Shown one piece after another: positions 43,410 to 53,388 of a stretch of DNA of 64,000 nt. Origin of the DNA: Aquimarina sp. Aq107 (GTDB lineage Bacteria; Bacteroidota; Bacteroidia; Flavobacteriales; Flavobacteriaceae); NCBI RefSeq assembly GCF_943733665.1, contig NZ_OX030782.1, positions 2,776,501 to 2,840,500 of the forward strand, in the 5' to 3' direction. Positions within the stretch are counted from its first letter, which is position 1, and the number at the start of each line of letters is the position of its first letter. The notes under the pieces are model-generated. The model had not been told where the DNA came from. It searched no databases and was given only the letters and a program-made list of their open reading frames with translations. The translations under genes and the position numbers were made by a program.

Positions 43410-45069
43410 TTATTTTATTCGATATTTAACGAGTTCATAAAAATTTTCTCCTGAAATTTTTCTTAAATAAATAAAATACTTGTCTGCATATTTTTTGTTA
43501 AGAACGGAATCGTTTAAATATAATAAGTCTCCATTTTTAACTTGAAAAACAACTTGCGATGTATCATAATTAGTTTCTAATAAATTATCCTTCTGAAGTT
43601 CTAAAATCATTTCTTTTACAAACGCAATATCATCTGATTTCAATAGAGATTCTCCAAAAGCTTTTGGATACTCTCTTCTTAGTTCTTTCTGTTTCTCTTT
43701 CGGCAAACGTTCATCACCTATATAGATATCTCCTAACACGGCAAAATCAATATACCTTACAATTTCATCTGGAGTGAACATACAATAATTACTTAATTCA
43801 TTAAGGAAATGCAACCAATCCGAATTGTCCTTTTTCTTCCGCATCTTACCTATTACCTGCTTTTTTTTCTTATCAAAATGTATCACTTCTATGTACGAAC
43901 CTTTATCAATTCTTTCTATACTGAAGTTATTCTCTAACTCATTATTTTTAAGAATCCCATCTTCATAATACGCATACTCTTCTTCGCAATATAAATGCAA
44001 GTGACGGGATGGATCGGACTGAAGAATAAGCGTATCTGTATTAACATATACTCTCGGATATACGGCAATATCATTTCCTAAGATTTTTTTGGATAAATTA
44101 CTTTTAGTAGAAATACTAAATCCAAATCCTATAAAAAGAAAACCAATAAAAAGAAGTCCAAGAATACTATTTTTATAAGAATTATTCTTCTTACTGTCTG
44201 TCTTAAACCAAGTAAGGTTTTTAACTCTATTGTACACATTTTGATTACCAAAACTTAGAGACAAATCGTAATGTAATTTATAAGAACGCTGTAATGCTTT
44301 AGCATAAGACAATGTAGAATACCCCTCTTTAATTACATTAAAATCACAAGATACTTCTCTTTCGTTTTTTATTATTTTAGAAATATGAATTATGAAAGGG
44401 TTAAAAAAGAAAATAGTCTCGACACAAATTTGTACTAAGTTTATCAAAAAATCATTTCTTTTTATATGTATTAATTCGTGAAAAAGGATCAATTCTAACT
44501 CTTCTTCAGAAAAAGTAGTTACGGCTTGTATCGGAAAATAGATTATTGGACGCCAATACCCAATAGTAAACGGATGACTGCCATTCTTGATAAATTTAAT
44601 AAGAACGTCTTTTTTGATTTCTAATTTCTCAATAAGGCTTTTCTTTAGCTCTAACAAGCCGTAATCGACAACTCCTGATTCTTTAACACTGTATACAGCT
44701 TTAGTTTGAAAGAAAAGCTTAAGAATACTTATACTCAAACCAAAAAACCAAAACAAACAAATTAAATACTTATTTGTAACAATAAATAATTCAAGTTTAT
44801 CTACTACATTGAAACCTATCGATTTTTGCTCTATTATAGAAGTTAGTTGAAGTATTTTTGGTTTCAACCATAGATCATACATCGAGTCATAACCAAATGA
44901 TATAATAACTAAAACTAAAAAATAATAGCAAGGACACATAATATCTATAATTTGCATATTTCGGTTGTATCAACTGTAGAGAAATCTGGAGAAGTAACCA
45001 AAATACTCCGCCAATCCAGATTGAGTCAAACAAAAGATTTAATAAATTACTATAAAGAATCTCCAGCAT
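43410..45069 (-). pseudogene. M56 (BlaR1-like) metalloprotease gene with a frameshift at an A6 run
   Basis: The N-terminal start is in one frame (ATG 45069, SIWIGGVFWLLLQISLQ, NYRYYVSLLLFF to a stop at 44887), and the rest in another (from ~44920 to 43410). Removing one base from the six-A run at 44917-44922 (six T in the coding strand) joins them into ~552 residues with a proper M56 layout: membrane segments, HELIH zinc site, EREVSCDFNVI, and a periplasmic tail. The start overlaps the BlaI gene by 20 bp, as expected for such pairs. So it is a real gene interrupted by one base or a sequencing error. No penicillin-binding domain. Confidence 0.82.
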
Positions 45070-45427
45070 CCTTTTCTATTTTTTTAATCATTTCTTTGAT
45101 CGCTTCTAACTCCTCTTTAGAAGGTTTTGCATTACCTAAGAAACTTTGAGCAAAACTAAGTTTAGATCCTCCAAAAAGACCACTGATCATTTTTTTAATA
45201 CCTGATTCTTGTGCTTTTTCTTGATCAACTAAGGGAACATAAATATGTTTTTTACCTTCTTTCCGTCTTTCTAAAAAACCTTTATCAAACATGATCTGCA
45301 TCAGTTTTAAAGTAGTTGTATATCCACTACTACTATTTAATTTCTCATGCACCTCTTGCACCGAAGCTTCCTTACAATTCCATAGAATAGTCAGAATATC
45401 AAACTCTTTATCTGTATATTGTTTCAT
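45050..45427 (-). CDS. BlaI/MecI/CopY family transcriptional repressor
   Basis: A 125-residue winged-helix repressor. TDKEFDILTILWNCKEASVQEVHEKL is the DNA-binding start, quoted in part as FDILTILWNCKEASVQEV; GYTTTLKLMQIMFDKGFL is the recognition helix region. The tail (KMISGLFGGSKLSFAQSFL) is the dimerisation part. It overlaps the M56 gene by 20 bp. Two dyads TACGAAnnnnTTCGTA surround its promoter (45430-45468), so it probably represses itself, the M56 gene and the TlpA-like lipoprotein. Confidence 0.9.
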   Translation of the reverse strand: MKQYTDKEFDILTILWNCKEASVQEVHEKLNSSSGYTTTLKLMQIMFDKGFLERRKEGKKHIYVPLVDQEKAQESGIKKMISGLFGGSKLSFAQSFLGNAKPSKEELEAIKEMIKKIEKDAGDSL

Positions 45428-45429
45428 AC

Positions 45430-45476
45430 TACGAATTATTTCGTAACAAATCTACGAAATAATTCGTAGAAAGCAA
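45430..45476 (-). promoter_or_regulatory. promoter with two BlaI-type dyad operators
   Basis: Two dyads TACGAA-n4-TTCGTA, at 45430-45445 and 45453-45468, are inverted copies of each other. On the minus strand, TTG (45476-45474), a 19-bp spacer and TAGATTTG (45454-45447) form a full Bacteroidota promoter. One operator lies inside the spacer, the other downstream of the -7 box. The layout mirrors 24502-24564 but the operator sequence is different. Confidence 0.82.
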
Positions 45477-45530
45477 ATAAAATTTGTTTTGCTTCTTTTA
45501 AGTGACTTAAAATCATTAAAGAACACTTAC

Positions 45531-45560
45531 AAAAAAAGCACCCTAAAACTTAGGGTGCTT
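45531..45560 (-). terminator. rho-independent terminator of the T9SS protease gene
   Basis: An 11-bp stem AAGCACCCTAA/TTAGGGTGCTT (45536-45546, 45550-45560) with a 3-base loop; on the minus strand a seven-T run follows. Confidence 0.85.
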
Positions 45561-45601
45561 CTCTATTATAATAGTAACTAAATTTAATTCTATATCATTT
45601 A

Positions 45602-48028
45602 TTAATTGATTATTAGTTTTTGTGTTTTAGATTCCCCATCGCTCTCTATTCGAATTAAATAAATACCTAATCCTAATGATAAATTCTTAGCAGAAATCGT
45701 GTTTGCTCCTGGTTGAAGTTCTATCTCAGCTTGTTTTTGACCTAGAATAGAAAATACTGTCGCATTTGCTTTTTTAACAAACGGATTAAGATATATCGAA
45801 AAATTATTCGTCGTTGGGTTCGGTGCAATTCTTACGTCATTAAATATACCTTCTGGTTCATCTCCTAAAATCGCTTCAGTAGATTCTAAATCAGCGATTA
45901 TACTTTCTGCAGTAGCTGATTGTCCACAAGAACCTTCATAAATTTTAACATCAGAAAAAGTAGAATTATTTCCACTACCTGCATCATTATCATTTATAAA
46001 TACCAATCTATCCATGTCTCCTGTATAAAAATTACCTACAGGAATAATATATGTTTTGGTTCCGCCTGCATAATCATCAAAATTAGTAACTCCATAATTC
46101 TGTGAACCATGAACTTTAAAGTATCTACTAGAAGTTAAAGAATTATCATCTTCAAAACCAACTCCGTGGATTTCTCCTTGACTACTACTACTAAAAGTAA
46201 ACTCGATAACCGTATTGGCAGTTACATTATAGTTAAAAGGAATGTATTTCCAAGTATTATTAGTCATTGATATAGAAGCTCCTCCATTACCTATAGAAAA
46301 GTTCCCAGCAGCATCTTGATTAGAAAAACCTGTAATCGCAAAATCATTAAAATTCAATGAATCACAAGTTGGTGGTGGCGGTGTATTCCCATTAGTTATA
46401 CTTAAATCATCAATTGTAATATCTCCTTGCCAGCTTGTACCAGTTACTACATTTAATCGTAATTGCACACTAGAATTACCTGCATATGCAGAAAGATCTA
46501 CACTTGCAGTATTCCAATCCGCTCCTTGATCTCCAGATCTAGTAAATACACTACTCCAATTTCCAGAATTATTAGTTCTAGCTTCTATGTTTAATGTTCC
46601 TACCGCGTTTCCTGTCATATGATATTGAAAACTTAATGTTGGTGAAGAAACACCATTAAAATTTAAACAAGGTGCGTTTAAGATTGCTTGCTTATTTGGA
46701 TATCCAGTTCCATTTCCAGATGCTTCTACATAAATGTAAGAGCTTCCATCAACTGCTCCACTTGGTCCTGTTCCATTAGAAGGAGTCCCTCCTGAATTTA
46801 CAGTCCAATTAATATCATCACTAGATGATTGTGACCAAGCTCCAATTGATCCTTCAAAACTTTCGTTATAAGGAAAAGATGATACATCCCCTGAACACTC
46901 ATCTGACGGCGGTGGTGGTGGCGTACCTAATCCCATAGCATCCCAGAAAGCAGGTATAGTAGCTCTTTCTCCTGAGTTAGATCCTCCAGATCCAGAACAT
47001 CCTCCGTAGGCATGAACTCCAACAGCATTTCCTGTTGCAGTATCTATTATTGGACTACCAGAGTTTCCTCCTGTAGTATCTGTTCTATATCTAACAAAGG
47101 TATTTGTCGAAGAACTTAATGGTCCAGTATGAATTTGTTGTGTTTGATTATCAATTCCGGTATCTGTTCCAAAACCAGTTATTGTGATATTTGCTCCAGG
47201 TGCATCTTGCACTACATTGTATGATGCTCCTTGTGCCTGAATTGGTGTTTGGCCTGTTTGAGAATTCGCGAACCCTTCAAAAACTGCCCAGTCATTTGCC
47301 TGACTTGGACTACTTGGATAAGGTGACACAAAATTTCCTATTGGATATTGATCCTCTGGTCCAGGATGAACTATTGTTCTATCCGGGTTTGATTTTGGCA
47401 CATTAAATTCGATTACCTGAGCACTGCTACCTACACAGTGACCTGCAGTAACTAACCTACCATTAGTAATTATCCAACCTGTACATCCAACAGGAACCAT
47501 TCTTCCAATAGCGTCGTCTGCAGAATCTACCCTATCATCGCTAGATCCACATTGTGATTTTACAGTAGGATCAAGTTCCCCAACACTTAATTCCGAAATA
47601 TTAATTCCAACTGATGAATCATTTGCCGCTACAGATAAAGTAATTGTAACAGCATCTCCATTAAAATAAGCACTAGAGTTATTCCAGTCCTTTATAGTTT
47701 TAGATGTTAAGGTCTGAGTCGCCCCATCTAATTTTGAAGTAATCGTAATCGTACTATGATTACCTAAATTTACATCTTTAAAAAAAAGACGTAACCAAGT
47801 AGCTCCTGTTTCCGAAACTTCTTCCGTAATTACTTGCGAGTTATTCTTACCTACAACTCCATCTGATTTTAAGGTTAAATTATAAGGAGTTTCATGTCTC
47901 GCTAAACTCTGTGTCTGAGCATAATTGACAAAAGGAGTTAGCATAAATACTGCGCAGACGGCAGCAATAATTTTGTGTTTTAATAGTAGTTTCCTAGTAT
48001 TAAATGAGTTTGTGCTGTGAAAATTCAT
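45602..48028 (-). CDS. secreted trypsin-like serine protease with MAM-like domain and T9SS sorting domain
   Basis: An 808-residue exported protease. A signal sequence (to about 38, VNYAQ) and a ~120-residue N-terminal beta region come first. The chymotrypsin-fold protease (~155-370) has H197 in TAGHC, D246 in NDWAVF and S323 in GGNSGSP. A proline linker (TPPPPPSDE), a MAM-like domain (~385-545), a second proline linker (TPPPPTCD), a further beta domain (~555-695) and a C-terminal T9SS type A domain (from APNPTTNNF) complete it. It probably degrades proteins outside the cell. Preceded by a GH64 that uses the same secretion route. Confidence 0.9.
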   Translation of the reverse strand: MNFHSTNSFNTRKLLLKHKIIAAVCAVFMLTPFVNYAQTQSLARHETPYNLTLKSDGVVGKNNSQVITEEVSETGATWLRLFFKDVNLGNHSTITITSKLDGATQTLTSKTIKDWNNSSAYFNGDAVTITLSVAANDSSVGINISELSVGELDPTVKSQCGSSDDRVDSADDAIGRMVPVGCTGWIITNGRLVTAGHCVGSSAQVIEFNVPKSNPDRTIVHPGPEDQYPIGNFVSPYPSSPSQANDWAVFEGFANSQTGQTPIQAQGASYNVVQDAPGANITITGFGTDTGIDNQTQQIHTGPLSSSTNTFVRYRTDTTGGNSGSPIIDTATGNAVGVHAYGGCSGSGGSNSGERATIPAFWDAMGLGTPPPPPSDECSGDVSSFPYNESFEGSIGAWSQSSSDDINWTVNSGGTPSNGTGPSGAVDGSSYIYVEASGNGTGYPNKQAILNAPCLNFNGVSSPTLSFQYHMTGNAVGTLNIEARTNNSGNWSSVFTRSGDQGADWNTASVDLSAYAGNSSVQLRLNVVTGTSWQGDITIDDLSITNGNTPPPPTCDSLNFNDFAITGFSNQDAAGNFSIGNGGASISMTNNTWKYIPFNYNVTANTVIEFTFSSSSQGEIHGVGFEDDNSLTSSRYFKVHGSQNYGVTNFDDYAGGTKTYIIPVGNFYTGDMDRLVFINDNDAGSGNNSTFSDVKIYEGSCGQSATAESIIADLESTEAILGDEPEGIFNDVRIAPNPTTNNFSIYLNPFVKKANATVFSILGQKQAEIELQPGANTISAKNLSLGLGIYLIRIESDGESKTQKLIIN

Positions 48029-48279
48029 AAAAATAAAAGTTTTAGTATATAGAAATTAAATTTAGTTACTAAATCAATTCTGTCTAAGATTAGTTACTTC
48101 CTAAACATATATTCCATATAAATGTATTTTAGAAATCACTAAATTACATCTACTTTATTTCCTTTTATTTTTTTATTCAAAATCTATTAAATCTTGACCC
48201 CAGCACTAAAAGTAAGGAAGAAAATTTTGTTTACAAAAAAGTTTGAAGTCTAAAATGAAACGTAAGATTATATTATGTC

Positions 48280-48287
48280 TATTTTTG
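48280..48287 (+). promoter_or_regulatory. -7 box of the mnmE promoter
   Basis: TATTTTTG matches TAnnTTTG and lies 18 bp before the mnmE ATG (48306). No clear -33 TTG is at the usual distance. The rest of 48029-48305 shows no other recognisable feature. Confidence 0.4.
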
Positions 48288-48305
48288 TACTTTCATAAGT
48301 AAAAT

Positions 48306-49697
48306 ATGATTTCACAAGATACCATAGTTGCTTTAGCTACTCCTGCGGGAGCTGGTGCTATAGCAGTAATTAGAGTTTCAGGAAAAGATGCTGTTACGAT
48401 TTGCGCACCGATATTTCGTTCCATTAAAGGAAAAGATCTAAATAAACAAAAAAGTCATACGATACATCTAGGTCATATTATTGATAATGAGCGTGTATTA
48501 GATGAAGTATTACTCTCTTTGTTTAAAGGAACGACTTCTTATACAGGAGAACCTACTGTAGAAATATCCTGTCATGGATCGAGCTACATCCAACAAGAAA
48601 TTATTCAGTTATTACTTCGTAAAGGATGTAGAACCGCTAACGCCGGAGAATTTACATTAAGAGCATTTATTAATGGTAAATTAGATTTATCACAAGCAGA
48701 AGCAGTGGCAGATCTTATCGCTTCTGATTCTGAAGCTTCTCATCAGATTGCTATGCAACAAATGCGTGGTGGCTTTAGTAATGAAATTCAAAAACTTCGG
48801 GATGAGCTCCTTAATTTTGCATCATTAATAGAACTAGAACTTGATTTTGCTGAAGAAGATGTAGAATTTGCGAATAGATCACAGTTTCAAGATTTAATCT
48901 CAAGAATTACAAAAGTTCTAAAACGATTGATTGATTCTTTTGCTGTTGGAAATGTAATTAAAAATGGTATTCCGGTTGCGATTGTAGGAGAACCTAATGT
49001 TGGTAAATCTACGCTATTGAATGCTTTATTGAATGAAGAGCGGGCTATTGTTTCGGATATTGCTGGGACAACACGTGATACCATTGAGGATGAAATTAAC
49101 ATAGGAGGTATTGGATTTAGATTTATAGATACTGCTGGTATTAGGGATACCAAAGATGTAGTAGAAAGTATAGGAATCAAAAAGACTTTCGAAAAGATTG
49201 AGCAAGCTCAGGTAGTTATTTATTTGATTGACAGTTCGGCATTAACCGTTGATAGTTTAAAGTTATTAAAAACTGAAATCGGTAAGATAAAAAACAAATA
49301 TCCGCAGAAACCATTAATTGTTGTAGCTAACAAAGTGGATAAACTTAATGAATCCGAGATTTCATCATTAACTTCAGAGATTGAAAATATACACCTGTTG
49401 TCCGCCAAACAAAATATTGGGGTTGAAGAATTACAAAGTAAACTCTTAGATTTTGTAAATACAGGAGCCTTACGTAATGACGAAACTATTGTGACCAATT
49501 CCCGACATTATGATGCTTTATTAAAAGCTTTAGAAGAAATACAAAAAGTGCAATATGGTATAGACAATGGATTATCTGGTGACTTAATGGCGATTGATAT
49601 TCGTCAGGCATTATATCATTTTGGTGAAATTACCGGTGAGATTACTTCGGATGATTTATTGGGGAACATCTTTGCTAACTTCTGTATCGGGAAGTAG
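48306..49697 (+). CDS. mnmE: tRNA modification GTPase MnmE (TrmE)
   Basis: A 463-residue GTPase that, with MnmG (elsewhere), makes 5-carboxymethylaminomethyluridine at tRNA wobble position 34. An N-terminal folate-binding domain (~1-120; IVALATPAGAGAIAVIRVSG) is followed by a helical domain into which the G domain is inserted: P-loop GEPNVGKST, DTAG, and NKVD. The C-terminal CIGK carries the conserved Cys. Family length standard. Housekeeping gene, standing alone; a TAnnTTTG box is 18 bp upstream. Confidence 0.96.
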   Translation: MISQDTIVALATPAGAGAIAVIRVSGKDAVTICAPIFRSIKGKDLNKQKSHTIHLGHIIDNERVLDEVLLSLFKGTTSYTGEPTVEISCHGSSYIQQEIIQLLLRKGCRTANAGEFTLRAFINGKLDLSQAEAVADLIASDSEASHQIAMQQMRGGFSNEIQKLRDELLNFASLIELELDFAEEDVEFANRSQFQDLISRITKVLKRLIDSFAVGNVIKNGIPVAIVGEPNVGKSTLLNALLNEERAIVSDIAGTTRDTIEDEINIGGIGFRFIDTAGIRDTKDVVESIGIKKTFEKIEQAQVVIYLIDSSALTVDSLKLLKTEIGKIKNKYPQKPLIVVANKVDKLNESEISSLTSEIENIHLLSAKQNIGVEELQSKLLDFVNTGALRNDETIVTNSRHYDALLKALEEIQKVQYGIDNGLSGDLMAIDIRQALYHFGEITGEITSDDLLGNIFANFCIGK

Positions 49698-49835
49698 TTT
49701 AGATAATACTTCGCAACTCTCTTTTATTAAGTTAGTCATTATAAATTAACACCCTAAAAAAACAAAATATTTAAGGCAAATAACCTCTTCGCTCTATCCG
49801 TTATTATTCTGAAATAATTATTGTATTTTCATTCT

Positions 49836-52100
49836 ATGAATGCAACAAGCTATACTCAAGGTATTTTACAATATATTCCTTTCTTTTATGTAATCTGGTC
49901 AGACGATTTATTATCCTACTCGGAAATTTCTGTTGTAAAGACAGCAATCCAAGGAGATGAAACATTAGGCAAGGAAGACAGAGGTGTTCTTACAAGTTGG
50001 TTAAACCCTAATGACCCTCCTAAGGATCAAGAGTTAAAAAACTGGAAAAAAACAATAACAAATTCTTCCATTAAACTAGTAGAAAGTGAAGTGCATCCAC
50101 TGGCAACATTCAGCCAAAATTTAGTTTGTTATTATCAGACAGCATGTCCTTTTAATACCCATTTAAAAGATATAGAAATAAACCTTGGTATTCAGCCTAA
50201 CCACTACAGGCATTTATTTGATTTAGAAGTAGTCCAAGAAACATCGGCTGAACATTATGAAGCTTCTGCTATTGACCAGATTCTTAAAGGTGAGCACTCC
50301 GATGTGGTTGATGCTTTTAGAGAAGTTCTTAAAGATCCAATTTTTGATTGGGATATCAGGAGAACCAAAGAAGAATTTAGAGAACACGTATTACAACAAG
50401 TAAAATTCTTAGCCAAAGAAGGATATGGAGCTATGGCGTATCCAGAAACCTATGGCGGCACCGAAGATATGCCTGGATATGCAGCTATTTTTGAAAATCT
50501 AATGTATGTAGATGGAAGTTTAGCGATAAAGTTTGGGGTTCAGTTTGGTCTTTTTGGAGGAAGTATCCAAAAATTAGGTACAAAAAAACATCATGACCAA
50601 TACTTAGCAGATACTGGTGAAACAAAATTATTAGGATGTTTCGCTATGACCGAAACGGGACATGGTTCTAATGTAAGAGGCATTAAAACTACTGCAACAT
50701 ATCATAAAGAAACAGATAGTATCATCATACATACACCTGGAAAAAATGATAATAAAGAATACATCGGTAATGCATTAGATTCTAAGATGGCATCAGTTTT
50801 TGCCCAATTAATTGTTAATGGTAAGAACGAAGGAGTACATGCTATTCTGGTTCCGATAAGAAATGAACAACACGAATTAATGCCTGGAGTCACTATTGAG
50901 GATAATGGTTATAAATTAGGACTTAACGGAGTAGACAACGGAAAGATATGGTTTCATCAAGTGCACGTTCCCAGAGAGAACTTATTAAACAAATATGGAG
51001 ATATTGATGCAAATGGCTTATATCATTCTGATATCAAAAATCCAAACAAACGTTTCTTTACGATGTTAGGCACATTAGTTGGAGGTAGAATATGTGTAGC
51101 TCGCGCTGGACTAGGCGGAGCTAAAAAAGCCCTAGCAATCGCTCTTAGGCATGCTTTAAAAAGAAGGCAATTTAATGATAGTATAAAAATCCAAGAGGAT
51201 CTCCTTATGGATTACCCCACACATCAATTACGCCTCACACCGGCTGTAGCAACTTGTTATGTATATGATATTACATTAACGCATATGATGAAAATCTACA
51301 GTGACAAATCAGTAATAGATAAACGAAAAATTGAAACTCAGGTAGCTGGACTTAAATCCATAATTACCTGGTTTGCAAATGATACGATACAAGAATGTAG
51401 AGAAGCTTGTGGTGGAAAGGGATATTTAATAGAGAATCAAATTGCTGACCTAAAAGGCGATGTAGATATCTTTACCACTTTTGAAGGAGATAACCATGTA
51501 TTACTATTATTAGCGGCAAAGGGTATATTATCTGAATTTAAATCAGAGTTTAATAGTGCTGGTTTTACGGCTGTGCTAAAACTATTGGGAGCTAGACTTA
51601 ATGATAAATTAAGTACCATAAATCCTGCTTACACTAACAACGTAGACATAGATCATCTGTATAATCCTAAATTCCATAAACATGCATTTGATTATCGCAC
51701 CAGAAGACTTACCTATACTTTGGCAATGCGAATTCGTGATTATGTAAAAAAAGGAATTCCATCATATCAAGCTTTTCTAAAAGTTCAAACACATTTATTA
51801 GCCTTAGGAAAAGCATATAGTACTGAATTAGCATATAGCACCTTTACAAGTTTTGTAGATACCATAGATGATAAAAAGTACCAACAATTGTTTCAAAAAA
51901 TAGGAACCTTATACGCATTACACGAATTAAGAAAAGATGCATCCTGGTATTTAGAACAAGGATATATTGGTAGTGCAAAATCAAAAGCAATTCGAAACCG
52001 TGTAGAGCGGCTTTCTACAGAATTAAGACCGCATATAAAAACATTAGTTGATGGATACGGAATTCCAGAGCATTGTATGAGTGCTCCAATAGCAATCTAA
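49836..52100 (+). CDS. acyl-CoA oxidase/dehydrogenase
   Basis: A 754-residue flavoenzyme; ATG 49836 is preferred to an upstream TTG at 49821. The order is: N-terminal alpha region, FAD-binding middle domain (GCFAMTETGHGSNVRGIKTTA, quoted in part as CFAMTETGHGSNVRGIKT) and C-terminal alpha domains (GGRICVARAGLGGAKKA). Size and the ETGHGSN motif match acyl-CoA oxidases (ACOX), which oxidise acyl-CoA to trans-2-enoyl-CoA and pass electrons to oxygen, rather than the ~380-residue dehydrogenases. Catalytic Glu not pinned down by eye. Likely fatty-acid beta-oxidation. A terminator follows at 52105. Confidence 0.88.
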   Translation: MNATSYTQGILQYIPFFYVIWSDDLLSYSEISVVKTAIQGDETLGKEDRGVLTSWLNPNDPPKDQELKNWKKTITNSSIKLVESEVHPLATFSQNLVCYYQTACPFNTHLKDIEINLGIQPNHYRHLFDLEVVQETSAEHYEASAIDQILKGEHSDVVDAFREVLKDPIFDWDIRRTKEEFREHVLQQVKFLAKEGYGAMAYPETYGGTEDMPGYAAIFENLMYVDGSLAIKFGVQFGLFGGSIQKLGTKKHHDQYLADTGETKLLGCFAMTETGHGSNVRGIKTTATYHKETDSIIIHTPGKNDNKEYIGNALDSKMASVFAQLIVNGKNEGVHAILVPIRNEQHELMPGVTIEDNGYKLGLNGVDNGKIWFHQVHVPRENLLNKYGDIDANGLYHSDIKNPNKRFFTMLGTLVGGRICVARAGLGGAKKALAIALRHALKRRQFNDSIKIQEDLLMDYPTHQLRLTPAVATCYVYDITLTHMMKIYSDKSVIDKRKIETQVAGLKSIITWFANDTIQECREACGGKGYLIENQIADLKGDVDIFTTFEGDNHVLLLLAAKGILSEFKSEFNSAGFTAVLKLLGARLNDKLSTINPAYTNNVDIDHLYNPKFHKHAFDYRTRRLTYTLAMRIRDYVKKGIPSYQAFLKVQTHLLALGKAYSTELAYSTFTSFVDTIDDKKYQQLFQKIGTLYALHELRKDASWYLEQGYIGSAKSKAIRNRVERLSTELRPHIKTLVDGYGIPEHCMSAPIAI

Positions 52101-52104
52101 AAAT

Positions 52105-52143
52105 AAAAAACCAGTAAATAAACAATTCATTTACTGGTTTTTT
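52105..52143. terminator. bidirectional rho-independent terminator
   Basis: A 15-bp perfect stem AAAAAACCAGTAAAT/ATTTACTGGTTTTTT (52105-52119, 52129-52143) lies between the acyl-CoA oxidase gene and the convergent heptad lipoprotein gene. Confidence 0.9.
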
Positions 52144-52165
52144 TAATAACTATATCTATTTTTAT

Positions 52166-52675
52166 TTACTCTTGTTCCGAAACTTCTTCTTCGGCCTTCT
52201 TTTTATCTTCTTCAATCATTTTTTTATCCTCATCAGTAATACGCTCGTGTTCTGCAGCTATACCTTTATGCTCTTTCTCCATAAGCTCATGTTCTGCTTT
52301 CATGGATTCATGTTCTGATTTCATTTGCTCCAATGTAATCTCTCCAGAAACATGTTTTGTTTCTAATTCAGCGTGCTTTTCTATCAATGCCTGATGATCT
52401 TCAATAAGTTTACCATGTTTGGCTAATAAATCTATGTGACTCTTTTCTGTTATCAAATGAATTGAATCATTTTCGATTGTTTTATGAGCAGCTACCATCT
52501 GTTGATGATCATCTTTCATAGTGTTATGTTCTTTAGCCATAGTTTTGTGAGAAGCTTCCATTTCTTGATGCTTTTCTACCATAGCTTTATGCTCAGGCGC
52601 TTCTGCAGGGTTTTGCTTGCAAGACACAAACAAAAGAACTGTTGCAATTACTGCTAATTTACTAAGTGTTTTCAT
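52166..52675 (-). CDS. His/Met-rich heptad-repeat lipoprotein
   Basis: A 169-residue lipoprotein (signal ends LLFVSCKQ). The mature part is almost wholly helical, with His recurring every seven residues (EKHQEMEASHKTMAKEHNT; then KDDHQQMVAAHKT), often next to Met, and a Glu/Lys-rich tail (EEDKKKAEEEVSEQE). This fits a coiled coil with a His face that could bind metal ions. Similar unnamed proteins exist in Flavobacteriaceae; function unknown. It is divergent from a Fur-family regulator across ~250 bp, which suggests metal-linked control, but no box was identified. Confidence 0.7.
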   Translation of the reverse strand: MKTLSKLAVIATVLLFVSCKQNPAEAPEHKAMVEKHQEMEASHKTMAKEHNTMKDDHQQMVAAHKTIENDSIHLITEKSHIDLLAKHGKLIEDHQALIEKHAELETKHVSGEITLEQMKSEHESMKAEHELMEKEHKGIAAEHERITDEDKKMIEEDKKKAEEEVSEQE

Positions 52676-52928
52676 GATTTTAATTAATTGGTTTACGATT
52701 CAAATGTATAAACTATTTTTTTACTGAATTATTTTAGTTTTGCTTTTTTAAAAAATTTAAAAATTCCCTATTCCCTAACAATCTAATTTAGAAAAACTTT
52801 CTTTATAAGTAAGGTTTAGATTAATCAGAAGACAAAATGGTAAAGTATACTTTCTTCGAATTTTATGGAAAAAAATTACTTATGATCAAAAAATCATTAT
52901 TTTCGATAAAGTAAAGGAATACGATACC

Positions 52929-53315
52929 ATGGAGATCAAAAAATCAAGAAATACTGAAAAACAAAATCTTGTTAAGAAAATCCTTTCTGACACGGAACAT
53001 GCGATGTCTGCTGAAGAAATTATGGCTACTATGCCAATAAAAGTTAACAAGACCACCATATATAGAATTTTAGATCGATTTGCCGATAAAGGAGAGGTTC
53101 ATTTCGTAACTGGCAAAAATGGAAAAGCGTATTATGCACTTTGTGATACTAATTGTGGAACATCTCATAAAATTCATAATCATATACATTTTGAATGTCA
53201 GACATGTAAAGAAGTAACTTGTCAACCCAATACACTACATATCCCAAGCTTAGAAGGGTTTACAATCCAAGAGACTCAATTTTTAATTATTGGTATTTGT
53301 AATAAATGCAAATAA
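52929..53315 (+). CDS. Fur/Zur family metal-responsive transcriptional regulator
   Basis: A 128-residue repressor. Winged-helix DNA-binding domain ~10-75 (SAEEIMATMPIKVNKTTIYRIL, quoted in part as EEIMATMPIKVNKTTIYRIL). C-terminal dimerisation domain contains HNHIHFECQTCKEVTC and the final CNKCK, which give the two CxxC pairs of the structural zinc site. Zur and Fur cannot be separated by these alone, but many Bacteroidota homologues with a C-terminal CxxC are zinc-type. The neighbourhood (CobW, HupE-like, His-rich lipoprotein, Zrg-like permease) favours zinc. Confidence 0.85.
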   Translation: MEIKKSRNTEKQNLVKKILSDTEHAMSAEEIMATMPIKVNKTTIYRILDRFADKGEVHFVTGKNGKAYYALCDTNCGTSHKIHNHIHFECQTCKEVTCQPNTLHIPSLEGFTIQETQFLIIGICNKCK

Positions 53316-53318
53316 AGA

Positions 53319-53348
53319 GAAACCATCAGCTCTCCAGCCAATGGTTTC
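53319..53348. terminator. possible weak terminator
   Basis: GAAACCAT (53319-53326) pairs with ATGGTTTC (53341-53348), 14-base loop, between the Fur-family gene and the convergent subtilase gene. T runs are short on both strands. Confidence 0.4.
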
Positions 53349-53388
53349 GTAACTACACATCCCAACGTAAAAATAAAGACTGTGTCTT

